Part shown: positions 50,058 to 61,400 of the stretch, piece by piece
Position numbering within the stretch: the first letter of the stretch is position 1
How the letters are laid out: every line of letters begins with the position of its first letter
NCBI RefSeq assembly: GCF_028858725.1
Contig: NC_084772.1
Coordinates: forward strand, 19,073,548-19,137,547
Origin: Colius striatus
Taxonomy: Eukaryota; Chordata; Aves; Coliiformes; Coliidae
Reading direction: 5' to 3'
DNA: 64,000 nt
Translations under genes and position numbers: made by a program
Notes under the pieces: generated by a model
Seen by the model: the letters and a program-made list of their open reading frames with translations, nothing else
Told to the model about the DNA's origin: nothing
The model's database searches: none

Positions 50058-53000
50058 ACTAGCTCCTGTGTTCTAGGGTCAAGTCATGCTTTTGGCAAAG
50101 AGGTATTTCCCTGAACTGTGTCAATCTGTCTACTCTGAATAACCCCTACATGTGAAGCTAAAGGCAAACACAGTAGGCAGTTAGTTGTCTTTGGGCTGCA
50201 CATAATATAGAAAATAATCTTACCTGACTCTCTGTTCATGATGACTCTTTTAAACCTTCTTTTCCTTTATTTCTTCCCTTAACACTAAAATACCTTTTAC
50301 CTGAATAAAACTTAGCACCAATTTGCAATTTTCTTGCCTTTATGCTAAGCTACCCAAGATATTTTACTGTTAATTTCACAGTTCTCAGAACCTCCAGGCA
50401 AGGTAGTACCTGTAAAGTCTCAAAGCTAGTGAGTGATGTCTACAATTAAGAGTGCAATGGTCTACTAAGCTAGAAATGTGCTCAGCATTACATGGATTTC
50501 TCTTACTTTGTCATGCAAAGTATCTTCTTGTAGTTCTCAGTGCTTCTACTGGAGACAATGCAGACCTCATGAAAGGCTTTTTTTACATTTCAGAACCACT
50601 TGGCTGAGGAAGAGAATGTCAACGAACATATTGCAACAACTGTGGTAAATTGGATTAAGTCTATGGATTTTAAGAGTGATAATGATTTGTACCACAGCTA
50701 GGCTGCTTTTTTTTCCTTGGTATTCCAAGCTGAGCTGCAGAAGCAGGCAGTGTGAGACACAGAGGCCTTTTCTCAAAGCAGTCAGAAGCTGTGTTACTTC
50801 AATGAAATGAAACCTAGTCAAGTATAAAATTTAACTGCCTTATCATGATATTCAGTTGCATTTCTTAGACTTTTCAGAATACTGGCTGATTAAAACTCTC
50901 TGAACTTTCACAAAGCCAGAAGCACTTAGCAGCTTGCAGAAATTATCTGACAATCTACAAAACAGACCTTTAATTTGGTGTTATTTCAACAAACAGTGGT
51001 TAGAGACCAGCAAACCTCTGCTGCTGACATATTTGGCTCTTTGGGGAGATAATTTGAAGCGATTTCTCTTTTCTGCTGCATAGCATTTGCTCCAGTATTC
51101 TTACTCTTGAAATGCATTTCTGTGTTTGTTTGGGTTTGTCTTTTAATACCACTTGTGTAATAACTCTGAGGAATGGCCTCTTGGTTACAGTTTTATTCAG
51201 AAGTGCAGAGATCAGTAGATAAAATGTAGTTTTAAATTCTGTTAGAACCTTTTACAATCTCTGAATCTCTTATGGCATAAATCTGCTTGACCTTCAGTTT
51301 CCCTTAGGTATCTTTGTATCCACATTAAATTAGTTTAATTTGTTTAAGCATACACTACTTCCATCTCAATGAGCTGATAGCATTATCTTTATCAACTCTG
51401 GAAATGACTGCACTAAATCCTGCAAGCACTATTGCAGGTATCAACCTATGTCCCAGAATTACAGATAGAACTGGTTTCATTCTGTGTGGTTTCACTCTCT
51501 TTCCTAAAAATATCCTGTAAAAAAACACATAGTGATTGTGCTGTATGAGTCTATTCATCTTTGCTGAACTGTGTAATATTTCTTTTCCCTTTAATCATGC
51601 ATAGCTCATAGCTCTTTCTTCTCTCTGAAGCTTTGAAATTTCCTGGAGTTTGTTGTCTTTGAGCTGAGATGATTTTTGTATAATTCTTATATAAAAGTGT
51701 CTCAGAGGCAGAGCAGCTCTAACTAATGTGGTGTGGAACTAGGCAGTTCAGAAAGCTTCAGGATAGGTAGGTAAAATGTCAGATGAATGGAAACTTGTGT
51801 AATTTGGAGAGGTAGCTGCTCAAGGCATGAAGTTTTGTGATTGTTACCTGCTTTGTTGTTCTGGTGAAGGTATTTCAAGACCAGTGACCTACAAGTGAAA
51901 TTTTGATTAGAAAATTTTAATGGAGATTTTCTTAAAAGGTGCTCTAAGAAACTTAAATGACAGTCCAAGACCAGTTGGCTGAAGGACATAAAAGCTCTGC
52001 CTTTGTTTTCTCAGTGTGCTGTGTTCATAGTGCAATACGGTTATGTTTAGCGTTTGTCACACAGTACCTTTAAGGTTATGGATTTTAATAAGAAAAATCT
52101 TTAACAAGATGACTTTTTGTATAGCAAAGCAATAAGTCCTGATGTGGGATTCCAAAGTGGGCAAGAGAAAACAGAAGAAGCCGTGGAGGTAGGAAGGTAA
52201 TTGGTCTGTGTCCTGTCTGTGTGGGAATTAGCTTCTAGATGCAGAGTTAAAGGCAAATGGTGGAACATCAGCAAATGATCATGCTGTCTGTCTGAAATGA
52301 AACATTGTGGGATCCTCACAGAGGCTTTCTGAGGGCTTCATTGCTCTGCAAGGTCACTGTAAATTGTACCTCATCTGCTTTACCTTTAGGCAGAGGAAAA
52401 ATTCTGTGTCACTCCATTTGTTCTGCCTGAGAATAGTCAGTTTCGTGAAAGCTGGTGAAAAGCATTTGTTTTTGAAAGAAACCGAGATAAAACCTGTTGG
52501 CTTGTGGTTGGTATCTAACTGACTAATGTTTGTCTAAATGCTAGAACTGGCAAGCAGGAAATTTTGGAAACTATTATGACTTTATTATATGCATGGATAG
52601 AGCTCTATGCTAATACATTAAGTCCTAAAGGAAGTTGTTAACAAGAGTGTCAGGGATGAAGCAGCAGACCTTTTCATCTAAGACACAAAATTAGAAGTGT
52701 TGTTTCAGGATGGTTATGTTTGATTACTTATTATGGCAGTTAGCACTGATGATATAACAGACTATAACTGTCAGAAGACAAAAACCCAAAGGGTCTTCTA
52801 CAGCCCTTCCCTTTTAGACATATGCTTGATTTTTACAACTGCTGCAGTTATGGCAGGAATAAAGTATGGACATAATGAAATTTGAGTGGGGTTCTTATCC
52901 ATCCTGCTGAATCTGCTGTAGTATTCTGCTAAGGTGCTCCTTAAGCACTTTGTGATGATGATCCAGGCCTGAATTCTTACTTGAATTTCCTTGCTACTGT

Positions 53001-55196
53001 TCTGAATGCAGATCTCTCTTATAGTGAAGTAGCTTTGGGTTACGTTTCTTTCCTTCGCGTGTGAGCTTTTCATAGAGGTCAGATACTGTCATAAGGGAAC
53101 TACAGGAACTTTGGGGAGATAAATTTTTGAGAGCTAGCATTTATCTGAAGTAAAATAGTAAAAGCAGGACCACAGGGGGAAAGGAAAACACCACAGCACG
53201 TGCTCTCGGTCATTTTTCCATTGTGAGTATTGTTTTAGTCATCCAGAAAACAAAAAATTAGAGCAACCTAGAGTATTAGGTTCCATCCTAACATTGCAAA
53301 TTGAGAACTGAGGCTTCCTGACAAGATCTACACCCTGTATGAAACAATCACTTTGCCCAAACTAGTCATGAAGTTCTGCAGGCCTCGGTTGAGCCAAATG
53401 ATGATGTCCTGTAAGGAAAAGGAGTATTCAGCTCAGTCTCTGTGCTTTGCCTGCTGGGAGAATCCATTTTAACACCCCATGTCAGACACCAGCAGAGATC
53501 CCCATGTGCATGTTGAGTACCTGCTGTATTCACAACCTGTCCCATTTCTTAGGGCTTTACCAGGTATTGTACCATGGCTAGGACTCAGGGAAGTGGTGAA
53601 AGCCCCATTTAGCTCAGATAAGTCCTTGCTACAGAAGCAGAATAGCTCATAACAAGGAATTGAATAATTTCAGTATAATGTGCTGGAATATCTAGCTCTT
53701 TACTGTGCAGAAACCAGGTTCCATTTAAGAAATGCATTAAGTCAGCCTTTTATCAGTTTTAACTTTAAAATATGGCTAGTAAATTATTCCTTGTAGAAGG
53801 AAAAACTTTCTAATACTCCTTCAGGGAATGTGCTGTACTTTTAATTTCCTTGATCTTCTGGGTTTCCATCATCTTTTGTAAATTACTGCAATGTATTCAA
53901 ATAGTTTTCTGAACAAAAAAATAAAAGAGTGGGAAAATATTTCATGAAGAAGAAAATCAGAAGAGACAGTTCTGAGTGTCATTTCTAGCAGCAGAAGTGC
54001 TTAATTGTTCAAAATAACTGCAGAATTCTATCTGGGTAGGTTTGAAATAAAAACATTGACCCTATACAAGTTTTCAGTAGTTGTGCTGTGATTTGTGCAT
54101 GGAATATGCACTACACTTGGTGAATTCTTTTGCAATTTACCCCTAAAATGTTGTATTATGCCTTCCAAATAATAAACCTGGTCATTTGAATTAGATCATG
54201 AATACTAGTGGCTGGATACAAGCTTCAGGTTGCCAAAGTAAATTCCAGGAGATCTAAAAGTAGGTGGAAATAACAAACTACTGAACCTGTGAGACTAATG
54301 AGAGTTCATTACTGAAATAATAATGTGCCCATCTTATGTAACACTTCTCTACCAGAGCAACTGATGAAAGTCAAAGAGCAGAAACAGCAGGAGAATAGCC
54401 GGGAGGTACAAGGGCTGCGGTGAGAGTTTGAAACAATCTTCAGGATGCCTGAAGGAATGAGAGTTAAGTCAAAGCAAAGGTCTAACCCTCAGTTCAGTTT
54501 GAACCTTAACAGCAAATTTGCATTTGGTCCGTGATCAAACCCCATTCGCTGTGTTTTGGTTCCAAGTCAGCTCAGTAATTGGAAGGGTCCCGCGCTGCGT
54601 TGTCGTGGCTCTGTCACACTCTGTCTGGTGTCCGTGGCTGCTTTGCAGAGCAGTGTACCTGTCAACTTCCCCAACAAAGCAGCATGATGGGGACTTTTGT
54701 GTGTCCCTTCATTATACAGTAGGTGTTGTTGCTGTATCAGAGTAGTAATTAGAAGCTTAAAAAGAGATGTGCTGTATTGATGAGGGCTGAACAATGTGAT
54801 TTCCCCTGGAGAATGGTGCTGTTCCTCTGCCACCTCTAGGATTTAGATTTGGGGGAAAGGCTTTGAACTAAGGGAAGCTGGATGCCAGGCGCCTAAACTG
54901 CTCTTTTAATTAAGTCTGGTTATGAAATGATATGATCTTGGCAACAACAATATCTGCTAATTGTAACTGCTTGTTCTGAATTTGTTACTCGAGTTACACA
55001 GGAACTAAATGTTCCTCTGAACATATTTTTTCCCTCCCTAGTAACACAATGAATCACGAAGGACATTTTCTGTGAAAGCTGGTGCAGCTCACACTCAACT
55101 ATAGGAGGAGATTACGTTCGAAACAGAAATATATGTTGTTATCCTGATTCTGCTGAAAGTGCAAGCACTTACTTTATCAATAAACGTGGGTGATGT

Positions 55197-55213
55197 GTTT
55201 GTTTGTTTGTTTT
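55197..55213. repeat. Short GTTT microsatellite
   Basis: Four copies of GTTT plus a T. Ordinary simple repeat. Confidence 0.85.
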
Positions 55214-56913
55214 AGCTCCCGTGTTTCAGCACATTCTTGCATTGTATTTTGGAAGAAATTGAAGAAGCTTAAATGTTTGATTGAGTCAAGGTTTGGATTG
55301 CTGTAAATTTAGATGCATGTTGTGTCCACAACTCCACTTACGTCACAGAATCTGTTGGACATGAAATAGTTAAAAGTACTTGGATAGTAAAAGCCCCATT
55401 ATTAGAATGCTGAGGCTGGGCTAATGTTCGGTGGGATGGTGTTGGACTGACTCCTGAACTAGGAGTTCAGTTCAAGAAAACTGTTAATTAGAAAAAACAG
55501 ATGCTTGTATTTCTAAAGGATGTGTCAGTGGGAGAAATGTCTTTTAAAAGATGTGGTTATTCTGCAGCAGGCATCAGTCAGCAGGGAGTAAACATTGTCT
55601 TTGGCTCTGCCAGACCACAGGGTCAGAAGTGGACTGTGATGGGTATTATGTCAGTGTGCAATTGTTTTTCCTAGGAAAGTGGAATGTCTGAAGAAATATA
55701 GACTCACTGATAGACATGCACATGGCATCACTATGGATAGGACCCTGGCAGAGATCTGGGTCATGGCCCAGATCAGGGTTGGTGTTTGTCTGGTTTACCA
55801 TCTAAGTGTTCCTGCTGTAGAGAATTGCTGGCAAAAACTAAATGATAATTGTGAAAAAGAAAGGTAAATACATCAGATGGACCTGTGCATAAACCTGCAG
55901 AAATTCTGCCCTTTTGGAGGCAAATATAAATGCCTGTCATCTTGTGTGGACTTGTCCCAGCTGTGCTGGAATATCCCATCTGTAATCCGCTACTAGTTTC
56001 TCTGGGTTAAACCATCGAGTCAATAGCAAGATAAATCCCGGAGATTATTTTGTGTCACGTGATCCAAATTGTGCCAGCGACTGTGCTTTTCATACTTAAG
56101 CTCTGCAGTGCACTGAGGGTAGTATCTAAACACTGAAACTCCCAAAAGCCTGCATGAAGTTGCATAAGCCTGCAGGTGACTGTGTTTGTATGTCCACGTG
56201 GGTCACAGCACCTGGAAGTAGCTCCTGGGTTTGGGATTGCACCATACTGTGCTGAAAACCACAGTGGAATGGTCACCTTAGGCACTTTGCTCCATCAGAA
56301 GGTCACAGGGACCTTGGAAAGGTTTATGAAATGGAATAATGAATGCTGGAAATCTGATTAAAAAATCATTTAGGCTTTGATTCATCTCAGTACCAAAATA
56401 TGTGCCTAACACTCAGTGGGTCAAGGTTCTGCAGGTATCACCAGCACTGCTTACCTGCTTCACTGAGGGCCTGAGAGCTGAGGCAGACCCTAAACGCACA
56501 GACGTTTGCACAGACCCAGCCTTCATGTCTTGGCATTGGTTTTCAGTAACTGCATTCACAGCATCTAAGAAGCTAAATTATAAAAGATCATCTTGACTAT
56601 CCCATGAAGCAGCATTCTTGACTTGGGTGTAGTCCTGTCGCTTTCTGCTGGCTATACTTGGATATCCCAAAAGGGACACCTTCCATTTGCATCAGGAAAT
56701 CACTCCCCGTGCCCCTCTGGCAATCATTCGCCTCAGTCTTTACTCATTATATCATTTAATCATTACCTCATTCTGTACATACCTTTGGATACTTCTGAGC
56801 TGTCATCTCATTTTCAGTAACTCTCTGTTTCACGTTTCTTCCAGAGAAGCCATCACCATTCAGTCAAAAAGATAACACCAACTCTTTGACATAGTCAACA
56901 AGCTTGGGGGCTT

Positions 56914-57643
56914 TTTATTCCTCATTATTGTTTTCAATAAGTATATGAAAAAGAAGTTTGAAGACTTTTGCTGTCTACTATGGAATGTTTACAGTTTGCA
57001 GACTGTAACTGCATTTCAAGCAAATTCTCTTGCAAACACTGTATTTGATACAATAGCAGTGCAATTGGTTATGTATAGATTGATCACCTTGCTATAGGCA
57101 AACCTGAAAAGCTTTCACATACAGTGCTTTTATTTTAAGCTTGTTAGTGGTTTAGATACAGAATTCAGACTTGTATCGAGGGTTCTTCTATATGCCTGGT
57201 AGATGAGCATTGTATAAGCAACACTGGTGTGTAGCCCTCAAAGAAGCCATTGTAATGCTTGGCTCAAGATGTCAATTGCAAGAACATTGGAAACTCAAAG
57301 GCAAATAACAAGTGTATTTGTGCCAACAGAAGCTGCTTTCGTTACTTGTTCAATATTAGGTATTCAGCAAGATGTTTGACTGACAGAGAAAAAGCTTATT
57401 CTTATTAGTCAAAGAGGAGTGGATGTTTATTATCAAATGAACTCTGACTTTTGACATTCTCAAAACCTCCAACTCCATAACAATGTGTTGGAGCAAGCTG
57501 TGTTAGCTTGGCTGCTTATTATACCTATGCTGGCAGAGAGGAAGAGCATCATAACCTATTTTGTTGCTTTGCTTTGTGTATTACATTGACATACATATGT
57601 GTATATTTCTCTTCCTATCCTTGGGAATGCTTTACAAGCAGGC
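56914..57643 (-). other. KCNG4: Probable KCNG4 3'UTR with polyadenylation signal candidates
   Basis: AATAAA hexamers on the minus strand lie at 57431-57426 (about 213 nt after the stop), 57134-57129 and 56919-56914. The sequence is AT-rich with no open frame of note. Which signal is used cannot be decided from sequence. Confidence 0.5.
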
Positions 57644-58429
57644 TTAGTTCCCTGTGTAAATGTATTTGATTGGTGATGCTTGATCCTCCAGAATCAAGCT
57701 GTCTGTCTCATTGAAGGTGTCGCTTTCACCAGTGTGATTGGCATTTTTAACTGTGCTTAGCCGAGACTGCAATCGTTCGTGTTGCTTTCTCAGCTCTGAG
57801 TAGGAATGGGAGAAAGTGTGAAATATTGATGTTGCAGGAAAAGACATGATGAGAATCCCACTGAGGATGCTGCTGAGAGCCACCATCTGGCCTGGGACGC
57901 TCCGTGGTACCATATCTCCGTACCCTACGGTGGTCATTGAAATGATAGCCCACCAGTAAGAAGCAGGTATGCTTGTAAATTCAAGCACCTTCCCAGATTC
58001 ATTCTCGGCGAGATAGACCAAAGGAGAGAACAGAGTGACAGCCACACATAAGAAGAGTAAAAGCAGACCAAACTCCCTCGTGCATCTTCGGACCGTGAGG
58101 CCCAAAGTCTGCAAGCCCAAGGAGTGTCGGGCAAGGCGCATGACGTACAAGATCCTCAAGGCACGTAAAACCCGTAGCACCAAACCAACCTTCTCCAAAT
58201 ATGTGTTGCTGCTTGGCCTGTCGTCCTCCTCGTTTGAGTCATCCTCTGAGAAGATGAGCGAAATGTAGTAGGGTGAAATAGCCAAGAAGTCAATGATATT
58301 TAGGGGCCCTTTGAAGAACTGACACTTGCTCCTCGCCTGAATGAATCGGAGGCAGAACTCCAGGGAAAACCAAGCCACACAGATGGTCTCTATGACAAAG
58401 ATGTAATAGCACTTCTGGGAACACTCACC
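57644..58429 (-). CDS. KCNG4: Kv6.4 potassium channel modifier subunit, last coding exon (partial gene)
   Basis: The exon encodes 261 residues and TAA (57646-57644). It starts after the acceptor TTTTGTGTCAG, at GGT GAG TGT (GECSQKC), phase 0. An upstream in-frame ATG lies in the intron and is not used. Numbering from this exon: S2 about 8-30, S3 43-62, S4 80-105 with regularly spaced arginines, S5 117-140, pore helix 156-166, selectivity filter TVGYGD 167-172, S6 178-205. Family knowledge: Kv6 proteins do not make channels alone. They join Kv2 subunits at the plasma membrane and shift inactivation. The Kv PXP gate motif in S6 is replaced by FPATSI (197-202), as in Kv6. The C-terminal NETDSLILEDQASPI resembles the human KCNG4 end as I remember it, which favours KCNG4 over KCNG1-3. 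The exon with the T1 domain and S1 would lie beyond the right edge. Confidence 0.96.
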   Translation of the reverse strand, partial: GECSQKCYYIFVIETICVAWFSLEFCLRFIQARSKCQFFKGPLNIIDFLAISPYYISLIFSEDDSNEEDDRPSSNTYLEKVGLVLRVLRALRILYVMRLARHSLGLQTLGLTVRRCTREFGLLLLFLCVAVTLFSPLVYLAENESGKVLEFTSIPASYWWAIISMTTVGYGDMVPRSVPGQMVALSSILSGILIMSFPATSIFHTFSHSYSELRKQHERLQSRLSTVKNANHTGESDTFNETDSLILEDQASPIKYIYTGN

Positions 58430-61400
58430 CTGACACAAAACAAAAAGACAATTAAATAAAAGAACAATCTGTGAACCAGCATCCAGAAACACTCAGGAAG
58501 ATGCAATATGTATCTGCTAGAGCCACTGTTATCACAAGAGAACAAATCCCAGCTAACAGGTAGTTGTGTGGCAGCCATCTTTCAATGGTGAACAGACAAT
58601 AATAAGCAGGTGAAACATCTGAGTGAACAGATATATCTACCTACTTATTATTATTATGTTGCTTATTCCAGGCTAAATTAATGAAAATCACCTCTCTATA
58701 AAATCTTGGCACCCAGCCTTCAAGTTCCAAGTAAGTCTAACTTTGTCTTCTCAAACAGAAGTTAATTTAAACTTGACTGGTTTATAAGCCTGTACAAAAA
58801 TCAGTTTATCTCCAAAAGAAATATTCATGTTTGAATGACTCTGTAAACTGCTGATGCCTTCAGAGTGCTGTGTACTCTGGTGCAATCAGAAGTCTTTCAG
58901 AGATATTAAGTCATCTGGATCCTTGGCCCAATTGTGCCATATGCAAATCATGTTTCTTTCTGTAAAAGCAAATGTTTTAATCTAAAGGCAAACAAATACA
59001 CACTCAGTAGGTGAAGCTTGCCTTGAAAAATCCTCTGCCAGTTTTGGGGTCACGTGGTAGGAGCAGTACTTCCTTGGTTTTGTTATCTAAGGGAATGCTG
59101 TACTTTAGCTGCCTTGTATTCATGTTTTTTATTTGCCTGAGTTGACCTTAAGGAAAAGGAAACCTCATTTGGCCTATTCCAGTGAAACAGAGAGGCAAAC
59201 ACTAACTCATAATTATTTGGGTAAGACTTGGCCTCCAGTGATGGGCAATCACTAGGTTACACCCATGCAAAGAGAGATGAACAGGTGAGTTGCAGGGACA
59301 GTGGTGTTCTCATACTGCATCACACACACAGTGTCTGCTTGCTGTACTCCAGCTGGCAGAAAACAAACCGTGTCCTGACAGCATTTTTTTGCCTTATAGA
59401 TGATAAGAAATAGCAGTGAAAGCAGCATGTACTTAGCAGCTGGGCTGCCCCCCCAGACAGAAACGTATTCTCTTTAAATACTGATGTCAATGCTTGCTTA
59501 CACACCCTGTCTTATTGATAAATACATCCCTGTACCTGCACAGACAACTAATATGTTCTTAAGAAACCTGGTCTTGTGATTGGACTGTTGCTGGATTTTT
59601 GCTTTTAAGCAATGTGAATAAGTTTATCAAAGAATGCCACCTAACAGATACTTGTGTGATGTTTTCACAGTGCCATGCTGCTGTTACATTGAGTTCTTGG
59701 GTCAGCGTAAATATTTGGACTACAGTTCCAATCTAAAACCAGTTGAAGTGAACTGGAGTCTTTCATGGACTTTGTCTGACCATGAGGCAGCCTTGTGTGC
59801 TTTGATTTGTTGAGCACATTTGCTAAACACTGACATATGAAGTGCACAGGGTTTGAATTTTTTGTGAATATGAGAAATCTCAGCTATAATCTGGAGCCAG
59901 AGAAGGGGACTGACCAGAATCAGAATGTGGGTTGTCACTGCATGTTCCAGAAAACCCAAATGTAGAAGGTGGTAATTTCATTTTAAATTTTTAAGTTGCT
60001 TGACATTAATATTTAGGAAATAGCTTTTTCCAGCTCCAGCTTTGGTACATAGCAAGGTTAAAGAGTCTTCTCCCTGTATTCTTGCCAAACTGGGACCAAC
60101 TGTCTCTGAGATATTTACAACAGCAGAGGATGAAGCAGAATTAGGGATGGTGGAGGATCTATGCAGAAAAAGAGCCTCATTTAGGAGAGCAGAGTGGCCA
60201 TGTGTTCTTTAGGAATAACTGTAGACCCTTGGCTCACAGGTGTTTCTGTAACCTCTTAGAATGAAGTCATGGCTGCTGTATGCATCTTTCCTGCTAGCCT
60301 GCCTCTGAAGTTAAGCAATTTGAAGAAACAATCCCTCATACAGTCTCAGCCAAATTTTGTGGCCGATGTTGATTAAATACACCACAGGAAAACACAAACC
60401 CCAATACTAGTTAAATGTACTGTCAATAGTCATTTACCTTCTGCATTACAATGCAATGAGTGCCCCTTGTGACAGAATCACTATATTCCAGGGAGTACCA
60501 CTTCTTTTTGATTAAGCAGTGTTTATATCCAGTAGCTTTGAAGCCATCACATGTTATTGGCTCACTGAGTTTCCCATGATAAAACAGTGACATATCCCTT
60601 ACAGATATATATTCGTATATATATTAATTTGGCTGAACATGAGGCAGCAGCGTGCCCAGGGGCCAGGAGGGACAAGGGCATCCTGGCTTGTATCAGGAGT
60701 AGTGTGGGAAGCCGGGCCCTGGTGAGGCTGCAGCTCCAGGGCTGTGTTCAGTGCTGGGCCCCTCACTCATTGCCACAGGGACACTGAGGGGCTGCAGCGT
60801 GGCCAGAGCCGGGCACAGAGCTGGGGAAGGGGCTGGAGCACAAGGGTGCTGGGGAGGGGCTGAGGGAATGGGGGTGTTGAGCCTGGAGAAGAGGAGGCTG
60901 AGGGGAAACAGGAGCACCCTCTGCAACTCCCTGAGAGGAGGCTGCAGGGAGCTGGGGGTCAGGCTCAGCTCCAGGTAACAAGTGATAGAGCAAGAGGAAA
61001 CAGCCTCAAGTTGTCCTAGGAGAGGTTGAGATTAGAGCTGAGGCAGAACTGTTTCCCTGAGAGGGGTGTCAGCCCCTGTGCCAGGCTGCCCAAGGAGGTG
61101 AGGAGTGCCCAGCCCTGATGGGATCCCAGAGCTGTGGAGCTGATGTGCTGAGGACCATGGGCTAGTGGTGGGCTTGGTGGGGTGAGGTTAGTAATTGGAC
61201 TTGATGAGCTTAAAAGTCTTTTCCAACCAACATGATTCTGTGATTCTATGATCTGTTTTACCCTGCCTAACCCTCAGAACAATCTATCTTTGTAGCATAG
61301 TTTGAAGATTTCTTTTCTCTTTTTGCACTGTCAAGACAATAATTTATGTCTTAAACATTACAAAAGGTAATGAGGACTGAGCTCTGATAGAGTAATGTGT

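Larger units (their letters stand above)
30441..56913. other. Gene-poor interval between HSBP1 and KCNG4
   Basis: About 26 kb of AT-rich unique DNA. It holds small tandem duplications, a short microsatellite and the two weak candidate exons noted separately. No CpG island, no recognised protein domain and no CR1 were seen, a low repeat load for this length. Conserved noncoding or lncRNA content cannot be judged from one sequence. Confidence 0.55.

Noticed and set aside
58430-58492. ATG-initiated N-terminal extension (21 codons) of the KCNG4 exon
   Set aside because: It is intron translated in frame. The acceptor TTTTGTGTCAG sits exactly before the conserved GECS start of the exon, and Kv6 proteins need the T1 domain and S1 from an upstream exon.
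60693-60993. Overlapping 75-77-codon frames near 60.8 kb
   Set aside because: They lie within the GC-rich CR1 at 60637-61255.
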